Shown: piece after piece, positions 8,334 to 17,778 of the stretch
Layout of the letters: each line of letters begins with the position of its first letter
Position numbering within the stretch: position 1 is the first letter of the stretch
The notes under the pieces: generated by a model
Seen by the model: the letters and a program-made list of their open reading frames with translations, nothing else
Told to the model about the DNA's origin: nothing
Databases searched by the model: none
Assembly: GCA_020634515.1 (NCBI GenBank)
Contig: JACKBL010000001.1
Span: 1 to 64,000, forward strand
Direction: 5' to 3'
DNA from: Ardenticatenales bacterium
GTDB taxonomy: Bacteria > Chloroflexota > Anaerolineae > Promineifilales > Promineifilaceae
DNA: 64,000 bases
Made by a program: the position numbers and the translations under genes

Positions 8334-11135
8334 ATGAAACGTCTCCCGCTCCTGTTCTTAACCCTTGCCTGCCTGGCCGCCTTTGCCTGGCGCGTCCACC
8401 ATCTCGACGCCCAGTCCATGTGGAGCGACGAAGGGTTAAGTCTCTATCGGGCGCGGCAAGACGTGCCCACCATCCTCGCCAACCGCATTACCATCGACGA
8501 CATTGACACCCATGACACCAATCCCCCCCTCTATTTTCTCTTGCTGCACGCCTGGCGCGCCCTTGCCGGCGAATCCGTCTTCGCCCTGCGCTACTTCGGC
8601 GTGGCATTGGGCCTGCTGGCCGTGCCCCTGCTCTACGAGTTGGGCCGCCGCGCCTTCAACCGGCGCACCGGGCTGCTGGCCGCCGGCCTGCTCGCCATAT
8701 CTCCCTTCCACATCTGGCAGTTGCAGGAACTGCGCAACTATCCCCTCCTGCTAACGCTGAACATCCTTTCCGTCTACGCCCTGCTGCGCGCCCTCACCGT
8801 CTCCCGGAATCGCGGGAAATGGCTGGCGCTGTGGGCGGGAGCCAGTCTGCTGGGCATTTACACCCACTATTTCGCCTTCTTCGTCTTCGCTTTTGGCCTG
8901 CTGGCGCTGCTGCTCTGGGCGGGACAGCGGCGCTGGTCCCCGCCCGCCTGGGTCTGGATAGGCGGGGCGCTGTTGGGCGCTGCCCTGCTGCCCGTCATTG
9001 CCGTCGCCCTGGGGCGATTGCGCGCGGGGCAACAGTCCGGCTTCGTCTACGTGCCGCCGCAAGACATCCTCTCGCACGCGGCCAGCGTCTACAGCGTCGG
9101 ATTTGCGCCCACGGTGGTGCAACCACTGTGGCGCGTGGCTCCCGTGCTGCTTCTGGTCGTCCTGGGCGCGGCGGGGCTGCTCATTGCCCGTCGCCGCGCC
9201 GCCACCCTCTTCATCCTGGCCTACCTGTTCGTCCCCCTGGGGCTGCTGCTGCTGCTCTCCCTGATCACACCACTGTACAATGGGCAGCGGCATCTTTTCA
9301 TGGGATTGCCGCCGTATTTGCTGCTGGCGGCAGCAGGGGTAGACTCGCTGGCCCGGCGCTGGCGGTGGGCAGCGGTGGCGCTGGCCCTGTTTGTGCTGGG
9401 CAGCCAGATAAGCTGGACGCACACGCAGTTCACGGCAGCGAACCTGGTTAAAGACGACGTGCGCGGCGTCGCCGACTATCTCAACCGGGTGGCCGGTCCC
9501 GATGATGTGGTGGTGCTGCACGACGCTATTCTAAAACTCACCTTCGATTATTATTACCACGGCGCGGCGGCGGCGCTGGCCCTGCCCCGCTACGCGCAAA
9601 TGTCCGTCGCCGACGGGGAAGCCGCCATGCAAACGGCGGGCGCGGCGGCACGGCGCGTTTGGTTCCTGGCGGAGCCATTGCCGCGTGATGGCTTTCCCCC
9701 CTTTGCCCTCACCGATTGGGTGAACGCGCATTGGGCGTTCGTCACAAGCTGCCGCTTTCCGGCCATCTGGTTGGGGCTGAACCTCGCCGCCTATCTACCA
9801 CAGCCCGCCGCCATTGTGCCGGCAACAGCCACAACCACGGACGTTCCGGTAGCGGCCTGGGTCAATGGCCTGCAACTGGTGCGGCAGCAAGCGGAAAGCG
9901 CGGGGCGCGCCGGCGACGTGTGGTGGAGCCGCCTGGACTGGCGCGGGCTTGCGCCAGAGGGCGCGCCGTTGACGCTCTCGCTGCGCCTCATGGACGACGC
10001 GGGCAACACATGGGCGCAGGTGGACCGCCCCCTACCGCGAGAGTTGCCCACGCAGCCCGATGAGGTCGTGCGCCGCGAATTCGGGCTGCCCCTGCCGGAA
10101 GGGTTGCCGCCCGGCCATTATCAGGTATGGTTGCGGCTGGTAGCGCAGCCGGACAATACCCCGGTGTACACCGACGCAGGGCCGGTGGATGTGTTGCTGC
10201 AGCCGGATTTTGTGGTAACGGCGTCCGCATTCCGTCAGTCGCAAACGTGCCTGCCGGCATTTACCGCCCGCGCGGCGGATATGGGGGGCGGCATATCGTT
10301 GTTGGGCTATCGTCTGCCGCAGGGCCAGTACCGTCCGGGGCATGAGTTTCCGCTGCAACTGTTCTGGCAAGCGAGCCGTGTGCCACGGCAGGATTATCAA
10401 CTGCGGATCCAACTGCTGGCGGCGGATGGGCGCATCGTTGGCGAAACGCTGACCACCCCGAGCCGCCCCGAGTTTCCGCCGACGCAGTGGCAGCCGGGGC
10501 AGGTCGTGCAGGGGCAGGCGAACATGCTCATCCCCGCCGCCGCGCCTGACGGGCTGAATCTTGTGCGCATCGCTCTGGTTGACCCGCAAACCGGGCGGCA
10601 ACTGTCCGTGCGCCCGCAAGGGGCGCTGTGGGGGCAAACAGGGCTGCCGTTGGACGAGGTGCAGGTGGTGGCGTGGCCGTATGTGGCGGAGATGCCGCCT
10701 ATTTCCACGCCGGCACGGGTCGATTTTGGCGCGCCGCCGCAAATCGCATTGCATGGGTATGATCTAGAGCGGACGGCGGCGCAGCCTGGAGACACGGTGA
10801 ATCTGACACTGTATTGGCGTTCGCTGGCGGACCTGGCGCAGAGTTATGTGGTGTTGGTGCATTTGTCCAGCGCGGAGGAGGTGATTGTGGGGCAAGGGGA
10901 TGGTCCGCCGGATCGGGGGGTGCGGCCAACGACGAGTTGGCGCGAGGGGGAGGTGATTGTGGATACGCATTCGCTGACGGTGGCCGCGGATACGGCGCCG
11001 GGCACGTACAGGCTGTGGGTGGGGTTGTATGATCGGGAGACGGGGGAGAGAATGCCGGCATTCTCCGCCACCCACCCCGCATCCGACAACCGCATCTGGC
11101 TCACCGACCTGCAAATCACCGAGGCCGCCCCATGA
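8334..11135 (+). CDS. ArnT/PMT-like (GT39, PF13231-type) membrane glycosyltransferase with extended extracytoplasmic region
   Basis: A 933-residue protein. The N-terminal segment has a signal-anchor helix followed by the GT-C motif MWSDEGLSLYRA, whose acidic pair is the expected catalytic base. Then come TNPPLYFLLLHAW and LQELRNYPLLL, and about 11 membrane helices to residue 380 or so. The remaining 550 residues are soluble and carry at least three repeated beta-sandwich units; the last matches the ends of the neighbouring paralogues (VLVHL...WREGEVIVDTHSL...PGTYRLWVGLYD.ETGERMPAF). The family uses polyprenyl-phosphate sugars as donors. The stop overlaps the next start (ATGA), so the two are co-translated. 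Confidence 0.85.
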   Translation: MKRLPLLFLTLACLAAFAWRVHHLDAQSMWSDEGLSLYRARQDVPTILANRITIDDIDTHDTNPPLYFLLLHAWRALAGESVFALRYFGVALGLLAVPLLYELGRRAFNRRTGLLAAGLLAISPFHIWQLQELRNYPLLLTLNILSVYALLRALTVSRNRGKWLALWAGASLLGIYTHYFAFFVFAFGLLALLLWAGQRRWSPPAWVWIGGALLGAALLPVIAVALGRLRAGQQSGFVYVPPQDILSHAASVYSVGFAPTVVQPLWRVAPVLLLVVLGAAGLLIARRRAATLFILAYLFVPLGLLLLLSLITPLYNGQRHLFMGLPPYLLLAAAGVDSLARRWRWAAVALALFVLGSQISWTHTQFTAANLVKDDVRGVADYLNRVAGPDDVVVLHDAILKLTFDYYYHGAAAALALPRYAQMSVADGEAAMQTAGAAARRVWFLAEPLPRDGFPPFALTDWVNAHWAFVTSCRFPAIWLGLNLAAYLPQPAAIVPATATTTDVPVAAWVNGLQLVRQQAESAGRAGDVWWSRLDWRGLAPEGAPLTLSLRLMDDAGNTWAQVDRPLPRELPTQPDEVVRREFGLPLPEGLPPGHYQVWLRLVAQPDNTPVYTDAGPVDVLLQPDFVVTASAFRQSQTCLPAFTARAADMGGGISLLGYRLPQGQYRPGHEFPLQLFWQASRVPRQDYQLRIQLLAADGRIVGETLTTPSRPEFPPTQWQPGQVVQGQANMLIPAAAPDGLNLVRIALVDPQTGRQLSVRPQGALWGQTGLPLDEVQVVAWPYVAEMPPISTPARVDFGAPPQIALHGYDLERTAAQPGDTVNLTLYWRSLADLAQSYVVLVHLSSAEEVIVGQGDGPPDRGVRPTTSWREGEVIVDTHSLTVAADTAPGTYRLWVGLYDRETGERMPAFSATHPASDNRIWLTDLQITEAAP

Positions 11136-13309
11136 ACCATCACCGTCGGGTTCTTGCCGGCATCCTCGCCGCCTACCTCCTCCTCACCCTCGCCTGGGGC
11201 ATCCGCAACCCCCTCTTCGAAGCCCCCGACGAACAACACCACTACTTCACCGCCCAGGCCATCGCCGACACCTGGCGGCTGCCCACCGTCCTCCCCGGCG
11301 ACGACTACAACCGCCTCATGGGGCAAGAAGCCGCCCAGCCCCCTCTCTACTACATCCTCGGCGCCCTGCTGATCGCCCCCATCGACACCACCGGCGCGGA
11401 AAGCCAGTTGTGGTTCAACCCCTTTGTGCGCCTCGGCGACGCCAGTTCCCCCGCCAACATCAACGCCTTCGTCCACACACCCGCGGAAGCGTGGCCGTGG
11501 CACGGCATGACCCTGGCGGCCCACCTGCTGCGCGCTTTCTCCACCCTTTTGGGGTTGGGCACGCTCCTTTGCATCTACGGCAGCGGACGACTCCTGTGGC
11601 CCGCGCACCCGGAACGCGCTCTGCTCGCCACCGCCCTCGTCGCCTTCCTGCCTCAGTTTGAATTCCACCACGGCGCCGTCACCAACGACACACTCATTAT
11701 TTTCACTGCCAGCGCCGCCATCTACCAACTTTTGCGCCTTTGGCTGGACAAAATCACCACGCCGCGGCTGGTCTTGCTGGGCCTGACCGTGGGCGCGGCC
11801 ATGCTGAGCAAAAACGCCGGATTGCTGCTGCTGGCCTATGCCGCCGGCTTCCTTTTCCTGCTGATCTGGCGCGGCCAAAAGCCCCACGTGGTCCTGCGCG
11901 CCATCCTGATTACGGCAGGCGTGGCCCTGCTGGCGGGCGGGTGGCTCTACTGGCGCAACTGGCAACTTTACGGCGACATCACCGCCACCAATCAGTTCAT
12001 CCGCATTGCCGGCGGCGACCAGGGCTATGCCGTGCGCGAGGTGCTGCGCGAAACCGCGAAGATCGGGGATTCGCTGATCGCCGTTTTTGGTTGGTTTAAC
12101 GTACGCGCCCCTCAATGGGTATATGGCGTATGGCAGGGCATTGCGCTGCTGGCGGTCGTGGGCGGCCTGTTCGCCGCTGCTCGCCGCCCGGAAGCGGGAA
12201 CAAACGTGGACCGCCGCGCCCGCTTTCGCCTGTATGGGCTGTTGTGCTTGTGGCCGCTGCTGGTCTACCTGGGGCTGTTCCAGTTCATGCTGAAAACGCC
12301 TGCCGCGCAGGGACGGCTGCTCTTCCCCGCCCTGCTGCCCCTGGCGCTGATGCTGGGGGCGGCATGGAGCCATCTGCCATACAGCAGATGGTGGCGCTGG
12401 CTGCTCCCCGCGGCGGCGGCGGCGACCTCGCTCACGTGCGTGGCTTTCGTCATTCCGCGCGCCTACGCCCCCATGCCCGTGGCCGACGCGGCGGAAATCG
12501 CCGCCGCGCCGCTGGACGCCGATCTAGGCGCGCACATCACCCTGGTGGCGGCCCAGGTAGACACCCCGGCGGCGCACGCCGGGGAGTGGGTATGGCTCAC
12601 CCTGTTCTGGCGCGCGGAGGCGGCGATCACCGCCAGCCGGGAGGACACCCCTCAGTACGTCATTCTCCTGGTTGGGCGCGATTATGAGGTGGTAGGCAAA
12701 CTGCAAAGTTACCAGGGCGCGGGGCGCGAGCCGGCGTCGCTCTGGCCCGTGGGGCAGGTTTTGCGTGAGCGCGTGCCCGTGCGTCTGGCGGATGACACGG
12801 CCACGCCGGCGCGGGTAGACGTGAAGGTGAGTCTGGTGGACCAGGAACCGCTGGTGACAATGGGGGCGCTGAAGGTGACGCCGCGCCAGTGGCCGCCGCC
12901 GGCGCCGCCGCTGGCGCAATTGGGCGATGGCATTGAGCTAATCGCGGCGGAGATGGAACCACAAACGGTCCCGGTCGGCGGCGTGGTGACCGTGAGCGTG
13001 ACGTGGCAGGCCGCGGCGGATGTGCCGCGAGACTTTACGACGTTTGTGCATGTGGGGGATCCGTCACGGCCACCGCTGGCTCAGGGGGACGCGCCGCCGC
13101 GCGACTACCCGACGCATTTCTGGCAGGCGGGCGAACGCATCCCCGACCGGTACACGATTCAACTGCCCGCTGATTTGCCGGCAGGACGCTATCCCGTGCA
13201 GATGGGTATGTATGATCCGGCGGACGGGGGACGCTTGCCCCTGACGGTTGCCGGAGAACGACAACCATATGACGCTTTTGCGCTGGGTTGGCTGGAGGTA
13301 CGCCCATGA
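11132..13309 (+). CDS. DUF2142-family membrane glycosyltransferase with C-terminal beta domains
   Basis: A 725-residue paralogue of its neighbours. The early periplasmic-loop motif FEAPDEQHHYFTAQ with the acidic DE pair is followed by EAAQPPLYYILGALL, about 12 transmembrane helices, and two beta-sandwich units at the C terminus (FTTFVHVGD...FWQAGERIPDRYTIQLP...AGRYPVQMGMYD). It starts inside the preceding gene (ATGA overlap) and its stop overlaps the next start. Probably transfers a lipid-linked sugar on the outer face of the membrane; specificity cannot be read from sequence. Confidence 0.85.
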   Translation: MNHHRRVLAGILAAYLLLTLAWGIRNPLFEAPDEQHHYFTAQAIADTWRLPTVLPGDDYNRLMGQEAAQPPLYYILGALLIAPIDTTGAESQLWFNPFVRLGDASSPANINAFVHTPAEAWPWHGMTLAAHLLRAFSTLLGLGTLLCIYGSGRLLWPAHPERALLATALVAFLPQFEFHHGAVTNDTLIIFTASAAIYQLLRLWLDKITTPRLVLLGLTVGAAMLSKNAGLLLLAYAAGFLFLLIWRGQKPHVVLRAILITAGVALLAGGWLYWRNWQLYGDITATNQFIRIAGGDQGYAVREVLRETAKIGDSLIAVFGWFNVRAPQWVYGVWQGIALLAVVGGLFAAARRPEAGTNVDRRARFRLYGLLCLWPLLVYLGLFQFMLKTPAAQGRLLFPALLPLALMLGAAWSHLPYSRWWRWLLPAAAAATSLTCVAFVIPRAYAPMPVADAAEIAAAPLDADLGAHITLVAAQVDTPAAHAGEWVWLTLFWRAEAAITASREDTPQYVILLVGRDYEVVGKLQSYQGAGREPASLWPVGQVLRERVPVRLADDTATPARVDVKVSLVDQEPLVTMGALKVTPRQWPPPAPPLAQLGDGIELIAAEMEPQTVPVGGVVTVSVTWQAAADVPRDFTTFVHVGDPSRPPLAQGDAPPRDYPTHFWQAGERIPDRYTIQLPADLPAGRYPVQMGMYDPADGGRLPLTVAGERQPYDAFALGWLEVRP

Positions 13310-15537
13310 GGGGAGAAGCCACCGTTTCGTCCTGGTTGGCGCGCCGGGGGTTGACCCTCATCCTGGTGTGCTATGCCGTGCTGGGCGTGACATACGCGCT
13401 GGCGACGCCGCCGCTGGAGTCATCGGATGAGTACAAGCATTATCCGGTGGTGCAGTATATTCAAATGACGGGGCGGCTGCCGGTGCTGGACGCGGATGAT
13501 CCGGGTCGTTGGAAGCAAGAAGGGGCGCAGCCACCGCTTTATTATGGCTTGATGGCTTTGGCGACGGCGTGGATTGATAGTGGGGATTTGCCGGCAATTT
13601 ATCACCCCAACCCCCACGCTTACGTCGGCGATCCCAACCAGATCAAGAACAAGAACATTATGCTGCATGACCCGGCGCGCGAAGCGTTCCCCTGGCAGGG
13701 GGCCATCCTGGCCGTGTACGTGATTCGGCTACTTTCCATTGGGCTGGGGTTGGGAACCATCACACTAACGGCGCGGCTGGGAAACGTGTTGTTTGCCGAC
13801 CGTCACGTGGGGCTGCTGGCGGCGGCGCTGACAGCGTTTAATCCGATGTTCTTGTTCATTAGCGCGGCGGTGAACAATGATTCGTTGACGGCGCTGCTGG
13901 GCGTTGCCGGCATTTATCTCCTGGTCCACATCTGGCAAAAACCCGCGTGGTCGTGGCGCTTTCCCGCCCTCGGCCTCATCCTCGGCCTGGGCATCCTCAC
14001 CAAACTCTCGCTAGGCGCGCTGCTTGGGCTGACCGGGATAGCCCTGGCCTGGCGCGCCTGGCAAACGCGGGACTGGCGGCTCCTCCTCTGGCGCGGCGGG
14101 CTGGTCGCCGCCATGGCCCTCCTCGTCTCCGGCTGGTGGTTCTGGCGCAACTTCCAACTTTATGGCGATCCGCTGGCCCTGAACGTTTTTCTCGCCGTGC
14201 AGGGCACGCGGGCACAGACAATCACGCTGGACGATTGGCGCGGGGAATTTGGCACATTTTACCGCAGCTTTTGGGGTCTGTTTGGCGGTGTGAACGTCGC
14301 CGCGCCGCAATGGTTCTACGCCATCTGCAACGGGCTGGCGCTGATTGGCGGCGGCGGCCTGTTGTGGCGCGCGTGGCGCGGGCGGCAGGCCGCCAACCAG
14401 GAGAACAAAGGGCTTTGGCTGTTGGTGGCCTGGGGCGTCATCGTACTTGTCTTGCTGCTGCGGTGGACGATTTACGCTCCCTCATTCCAGGGGCGGTTAA
14501 TGTTCGCGGCCATCGGGGGGCTGAATATTCTGTGGGCGGCGGGATTGGCCGCGCTGCTCCCGCGCACGAGGGGGGCCGCCTGGATGGCCACGGGCTGGCT
14601 GCTGGTGATGGCGGCGCTGCTGCCGTGGGTCTCCATTCGCCCCGCTTATGCTTTTCCCCAACCGCTAACTGGCGTGCCCGCCGCGGCGGCCTACGATCCT
14701 ATCCGGTTTCGCACGCCAGAGGGTGAAATTCGGCTGGTAGGCGTGGAAATGCCCCCCGACCAGACGGTGTTTCCGGGAGAAAACACGCCCGTGGTCGTCA
14801 CGCTCTATTGGCAGGCGGTCACACCCGTGCGCGAGAATTACGTGACGGCGGTGCATTTGTTAGGACGCGAGCTGGCTTCCGTAGGGCAGGTGGACCGCTA
14901 TCCGGGGTGGGGAATGGTTCCGACCAGCGTGTGGCTGCCGGGGCAAATCTGGCGCGATCCGTACCAGATTTACCCGATTGACATTGCTTCGGCCCCCACG
15001 CGCCTGCGTCTCAGCGTTTCGCTCTACAATCCAGACAAACCGGACGAGGTTGTTACGATGACGCAGGATGGCGCGGAGATGACGCTGCTGCTGCTGCCGG
15101 AATCTGCGCGGCTGGCGGCGGTGGGGGAGAGGGAGATGCCGGCATTTCCCCTCAACGTCCCATTTGCCGATAACATCACCCTGCGCGGCTACCGTGTCGC
15201 TGCCGGCACACCGGGAGAAATCTTGCCGCTCACGCTGTTTTGGCAGGCAACGGGCGCGCCCGGCCAGGCGTACACGGTGTTTGTCCACCTGCTGGACGCC
15301 AACGGAGAGGAAGTGCAGGTGGCGGATGCGCCGCCGGTAGGCAACGACTATCCCACCGATTTATGGCGGGCGGGGGATTGGGTGGATGATACGCATTGGT
15401 TAGATTTGCCGGAGGAAATGCCGGCAGGAACCTACACCATCTCCGTCGGCCTCTACCTGCGGGAAACGGGCGAACGGCTGCCACGGCTGGATGGACAAGG
15501 CAGCCGCGTCCTCTGGCCCGTGGACGTGCGCCCCTGA
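13306..15537 (+). CDS. DUF2142-family membrane glycosyltransferase with C-terminal beta domains
   Basis: A 743-residue protein. I chose the ATG at 13306 (MRGEATVSSWLARRG) because GGAGG lies about 8 bp upstream and it overlaps the preceding stop by ATGA. The motif LESSDEYKHYPVVQYIQ carries the acidic pair, followed by EGAQPPLYYGLMAL and a set of membrane helices. The two C-terminal beta units read YVTAVHLLG...VWLPGQIWRD and YTVFVHLLD...WRAGDWVDDTHWLDLP...GTYTISVGLYLRETGERLP. It is the last member of the coupled operon; a minus-strand gene converges on it 5 bp later. Confidence 0.85.
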   Translation: MRGEATVSSWLARRGLTLILVCYAVLGVTYALATPPLESSDEYKHYPVVQYIQMTGRLPVLDADDPGRWKQEGAQPPLYYGLMALATAWIDSGDLPAIYHPNPHAYVGDPNQIKNKNIMLHDPAREAFPWQGAILAVYVIRLLSIGLGLGTITLTARLGNVLFADRHVGLLAAALTAFNPMFLFISAAVNNDSLTALLGVAGIYLLVHIWQKPAWSWRFPALGLILGLGILTKLSLGALLGLTGIALAWRAWQTRDWRLLLWRGGLVAAMALLVSGWWFWRNFQLYGDPLALNVFLAVQGTRAQTITLDDWRGEFGTFYRSFWGLFGGVNVAAPQWFYAICNGLALIGGGGLLWRAWRGRQAANQENKGLWLLVAWGVIVLVLLLRWTIYAPSFQGRLMFAAIGGLNILWAAGLAALLPRTRGAAWMATGWLLVMAALLPWVSIRPAYAFPQPLTGVPAAAAYDPIRFRTPEGEIRLVGVEMPPDQTVFPGENTPVVVTLYWQAVTPVRENYVTAVHLLGRELASVGQVDRYPGWGMVPTSVWLPGQIWRDPYQIYPIDIASAPTRLRLSVSLYNPDKPDEVVTMTQDGAEMTLLLLPESARLAAVGEREMPAFPLNVPFADNITLRGYRVAAGTPGEILPLTLFWQATGAPGQAYTVFVHLLDANGEEVQVADAPPVGNDYPTDLWRAGDWVDDTHWLDLPEEMPAGTYTISVGLYLRETGERLPRLDGQGSRVLWPVDVRP

Positions 15538-15542
15538 CGCCA

Positions 15543-16931
15543 TCAGGGAACAATCAGGCGAAATAGCGTCGGCGGCCCCGTTCCGCCATCGACAAAGTAG
15601 CCACTGGCGTACAATTCACCTGCGGGTCCGGGAGCGAGTACCGTCCAAAAAACGGGGAAATCGCCCAGCGGCGCCTTTTCGCCGACCGGATTGACGGTGG
15701 AATAGCGCCATATCTCCCCGCTGCACAGGTCCGCATACAGATACTGCCCCCAAAGCGTGGGGAACTGCTCGCCGCGATAGACCACGCCGCCAATAACCGA
15801 ACAGCCGGGAAAGTGGGCGTACGTCAACAGCGGCGGCGTGTATTCGGTTTCGAGATCACAGTCAATCGCATCGGGGAACAACGCGGCGTAGTTGATGTCT
15901 CCTTCGTAGCAGTGCCATCCATAATTAAGCCCGCCCTGACCCGCCGGCTGAAAACTCACCTCTTCCCGCAGCCATTCGCCTACGTCACCAATGTACATGT
16001 CACCCGTGACGCTGTCGAAAGAGAACCGCCATGGGTTGCGCAGCCCCAACGCCCATATTTCGGCGCAGACAGGCTCGTCATCTTCGGATTCGTGGTCGGC
16101 TCCGTAGGCGCTGTCATCTTCGGATTCGTGGTCGGATTCCTCGGTGAAGGGGTTGGTCAGGGGGACGGTATAAGGGGCGTCGGCGAGGCCACAGTCCGGG
16201 GGTAGGCCGCCGGCTTGGTCTACGTCGATGCGCAAAATTTTGCCCAGAAGGACATCTTTTTCTTGCGCGTTGTTGTTCGGGTCGCCGGGAATGCCGCTGC
16301 CAATGTAAGGGTCGGGACCCCCATCTCCCACGGCGATGTAAAGGTAGCCATCCGGGCCAAAGTGGAGGTCGCCGCCATTGTGGACGGGACTGACAAGGCC
16401 GCTATCCTCGTCAACCGGCTTGGGAATGGACATGAGGAGTTGGCGGCTGCCGGCATCTGCGAGATTGGGATTGCCGGCATCAACGTGATAACGGGCAATA
16501 GTCACTTTCGTGGTCTGCGTCGCCGTGTACGACACGAAAAAAACGCCATTTTCGGCATAGTCGGGATGGAACACAAGACCAAGCAAACCCTCCTCCCAGT
16601 TCAACGTGCTCACGTCAGCACTGATGTCCAGAAACGGCGTCGGTAGAACGACACCATTCTGTACGATGTCTATCATCCCCTCGCGGTAGACGAGAAAGAT
16701 GCGCGGGTCGTCCGGTGGCGCGGTGATGTCCGTGACGGTGTGCGAATTAAGATCGGTAACGACGACTTCCAGTTGGATGGATGTGGGGGGTGGGCCAGAT
16801 TTGCGCAGGACGGGAACGAAGTTGAAGGCGCTGCCGCTGGAAAAGACGGCTTCAGAAGCAAAAAACGCCGCGAATAACAAAACCGCGCCCAGCATGAGAA
16901 ACAATATGAGCCGCGACAGGTGTTGGTTCAT
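15543..16931 (-). CDS. Secreted PQQ-dependent sugar (glucose/sorbosone-type) dehydrogenase
   Basis: Beta-propeller quinoprotein of the GSDH family, 462 residues, with an N-terminal hydrophobic anchor (about residues 9-26). The motif HNGGDLHFGPDGYLYIAVGDGG-like segment contains the catalytic His and Ca/PQQ-binding loop. Later segments include LGLRNPWRFSFD and YVADLCSGEIWRY-like blades. An acidic insertion around residues 265-285 repeats DHESEDD twice; at DNA level this is a 22-bp direct repeat at 16078-16099 and 16114-16135 with a 36-bp period. AAGGAAA precedes the ATG. Substrate is unknown; soluble-type aldose oxidation is the family role. Confidence 0.85.
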   Translation of the reverse strand: MNQHLSRLILFLMLGAVLLFAAFFASEAVFSSGSAFNFVPVLRKSGPPPTSIQLEVVVTDLNSHTVTDITAPPDDPRIFLVYREGMIDIVQNGVVLPTPFLDISADVSTLNWEEGLLGLVFHPDYAENGVFFVSYTATQTTKVTIARYHVDAGNPNLADAGSRQLLMSIPKPVDEDSGLVSPVHNGGDLHFGPDGYLYIAVGDGGPDPYIGSGIPGDPNNNAQEKDVLLGKILRIDVDQAGGLPPDCGLADAPYTVPLTNPFTEESDHESEDDSAYGADHESEDDEPVCAEIWALGLRNPWRFSFDSVTGDMYIGDVGEWLREEVSFQPAGQGGLNYGWHCYEGDINYAALFPDAIDCDLETEYTPPLLTYAHFPGCSVIGGVVYRGEQFPTLWGQYLYADLCSGEIWRYSTVNPVGEKAPLGDFPVFWTVLAPGPAGELYASGYFVDGGTGPPTLFRLIVP

Positions 16932-16958
16932 TTTCCTTACTCAGGGGCGGAGATGCCC

Positions 16959-17759
16959 TCATAGTAAAATCCAGGCCAGTCCCACGGCAACCAGGCCGCC
17001 GGCGACGGAGGCGAACAGGTTGACGAGGTCATTGTTCAGCCAGGACCAGCCACGCCAGGGGCGGGTAGGATGGCCACATTTGTGAATTTTGCGTTCGGTG
17101 TCTTTCTGACAGACATCGCAGTAGTAGATTTGCTGCACGGTGGCTCCCAGCAAGCTGTCGAACAGGGAGCCGGCCAGTCCGGCCACCCCACCGAGGAAGA
17201 GGGCTGGGAGGAAGGGAAGTTGGGGGTGGAGAATGCCGGCAATTCCTCCGATCAACGCCCCGCCCGCCAACGAAACCAGCGTCCCCAGTGGCGAAATCCC
17301 CCCCGACGTGCCCACGGCCACGACCTGCCCCGTGGTGATCAAGCGCGGCGGGCGGCGGCTGAGCGTACCCAGTTCCGTGGCCCACGTATCCGCGTTCACC
17401 GTCGCCATGACGCCAATAAAGAAGGGGAACCATAGAGGAGAGGGCGCGGCCACGTTCAGCAGCGCCAGCAGCGCGCCCAGCCCGCCGTTGGCCAGCGCCT
17501 GCCCGATATCCCGTGAATGACCTTTGTCGAACTTCTCCGCCGCCTCTTGTTTGGCGGATTCCTTGAAGTGGGAAAGCAGGCTAGAAGTGACGAAAAAGAT
17601 GCCCAAAAGCACGCCCCACACCCAGCCGCCAAAGCCAAAGGTGAATGTGCCTACCAGCAGCGCCCCAAAAAGACCAGAGGGGGAGAGTGAGCCGCGCCAG
17701 AAGGCCAGGGCGGCGATGATCAGGCTGATGAGAAAAGCGATGGTGACGTTTTCAATCAT
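16959..17759 (-). CDS. DUF92 family integral membrane protein (VTE6/phytyl-phosphate kinase relative)
   Basis: A 266-residue protein starting at the ATG at 17759 (MIENVTIAFL); the open frame continues upstream but that part is low-complexity Ser/Pro and out of character. Six or more hydrophobic helices and the conserved segments ADTWATELG, RPPRLITTG and GTSGGISPLGT mark DUF92. Plant VTE6 of this family phosphorylates phytyl phosphate; the bacterial role is unsettled. A Cys-rich loop CDVCQKDTERKIHKCG could bind zinc. It lies 20 bp after the PH-like gene on the same strand, so the two form an operon. Confidence 0.85.
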   Translation of the reverse strand: MIENVTIAFLISLIIAALAFWRGSLSPSGLFGALLVGTFTFGFGGWVWGVLLGIFFVTSSLLSHFKESAKQEAAEKFDKGHSRDIGQALANGGLGALLALLNVAAPSPLWFPFFIGVMATVNADTWATELGTLSRRPPRLITTGQVVAVGTSGGISPLGTLVSLAGGALIGGIAGILHPQLPFLPALFLGGVAGLAGSLFDSLLGATVQQIYYCDVCQKDTERKIHKCGHPTRPWRGWSWLNNDLVNLFASVAGGLVAVGLAWILL

Positions 17760-17778
17760 GGGAGATGGCGAATGTCGC

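Noticed and set aside
10844..12373. 509-codon minus-strand open frame
   Set aside because: Spans the junction of two coupled glycosyltransferase genes on the + strand; composition is low-complexity Gly/Gln/Glu-rich.
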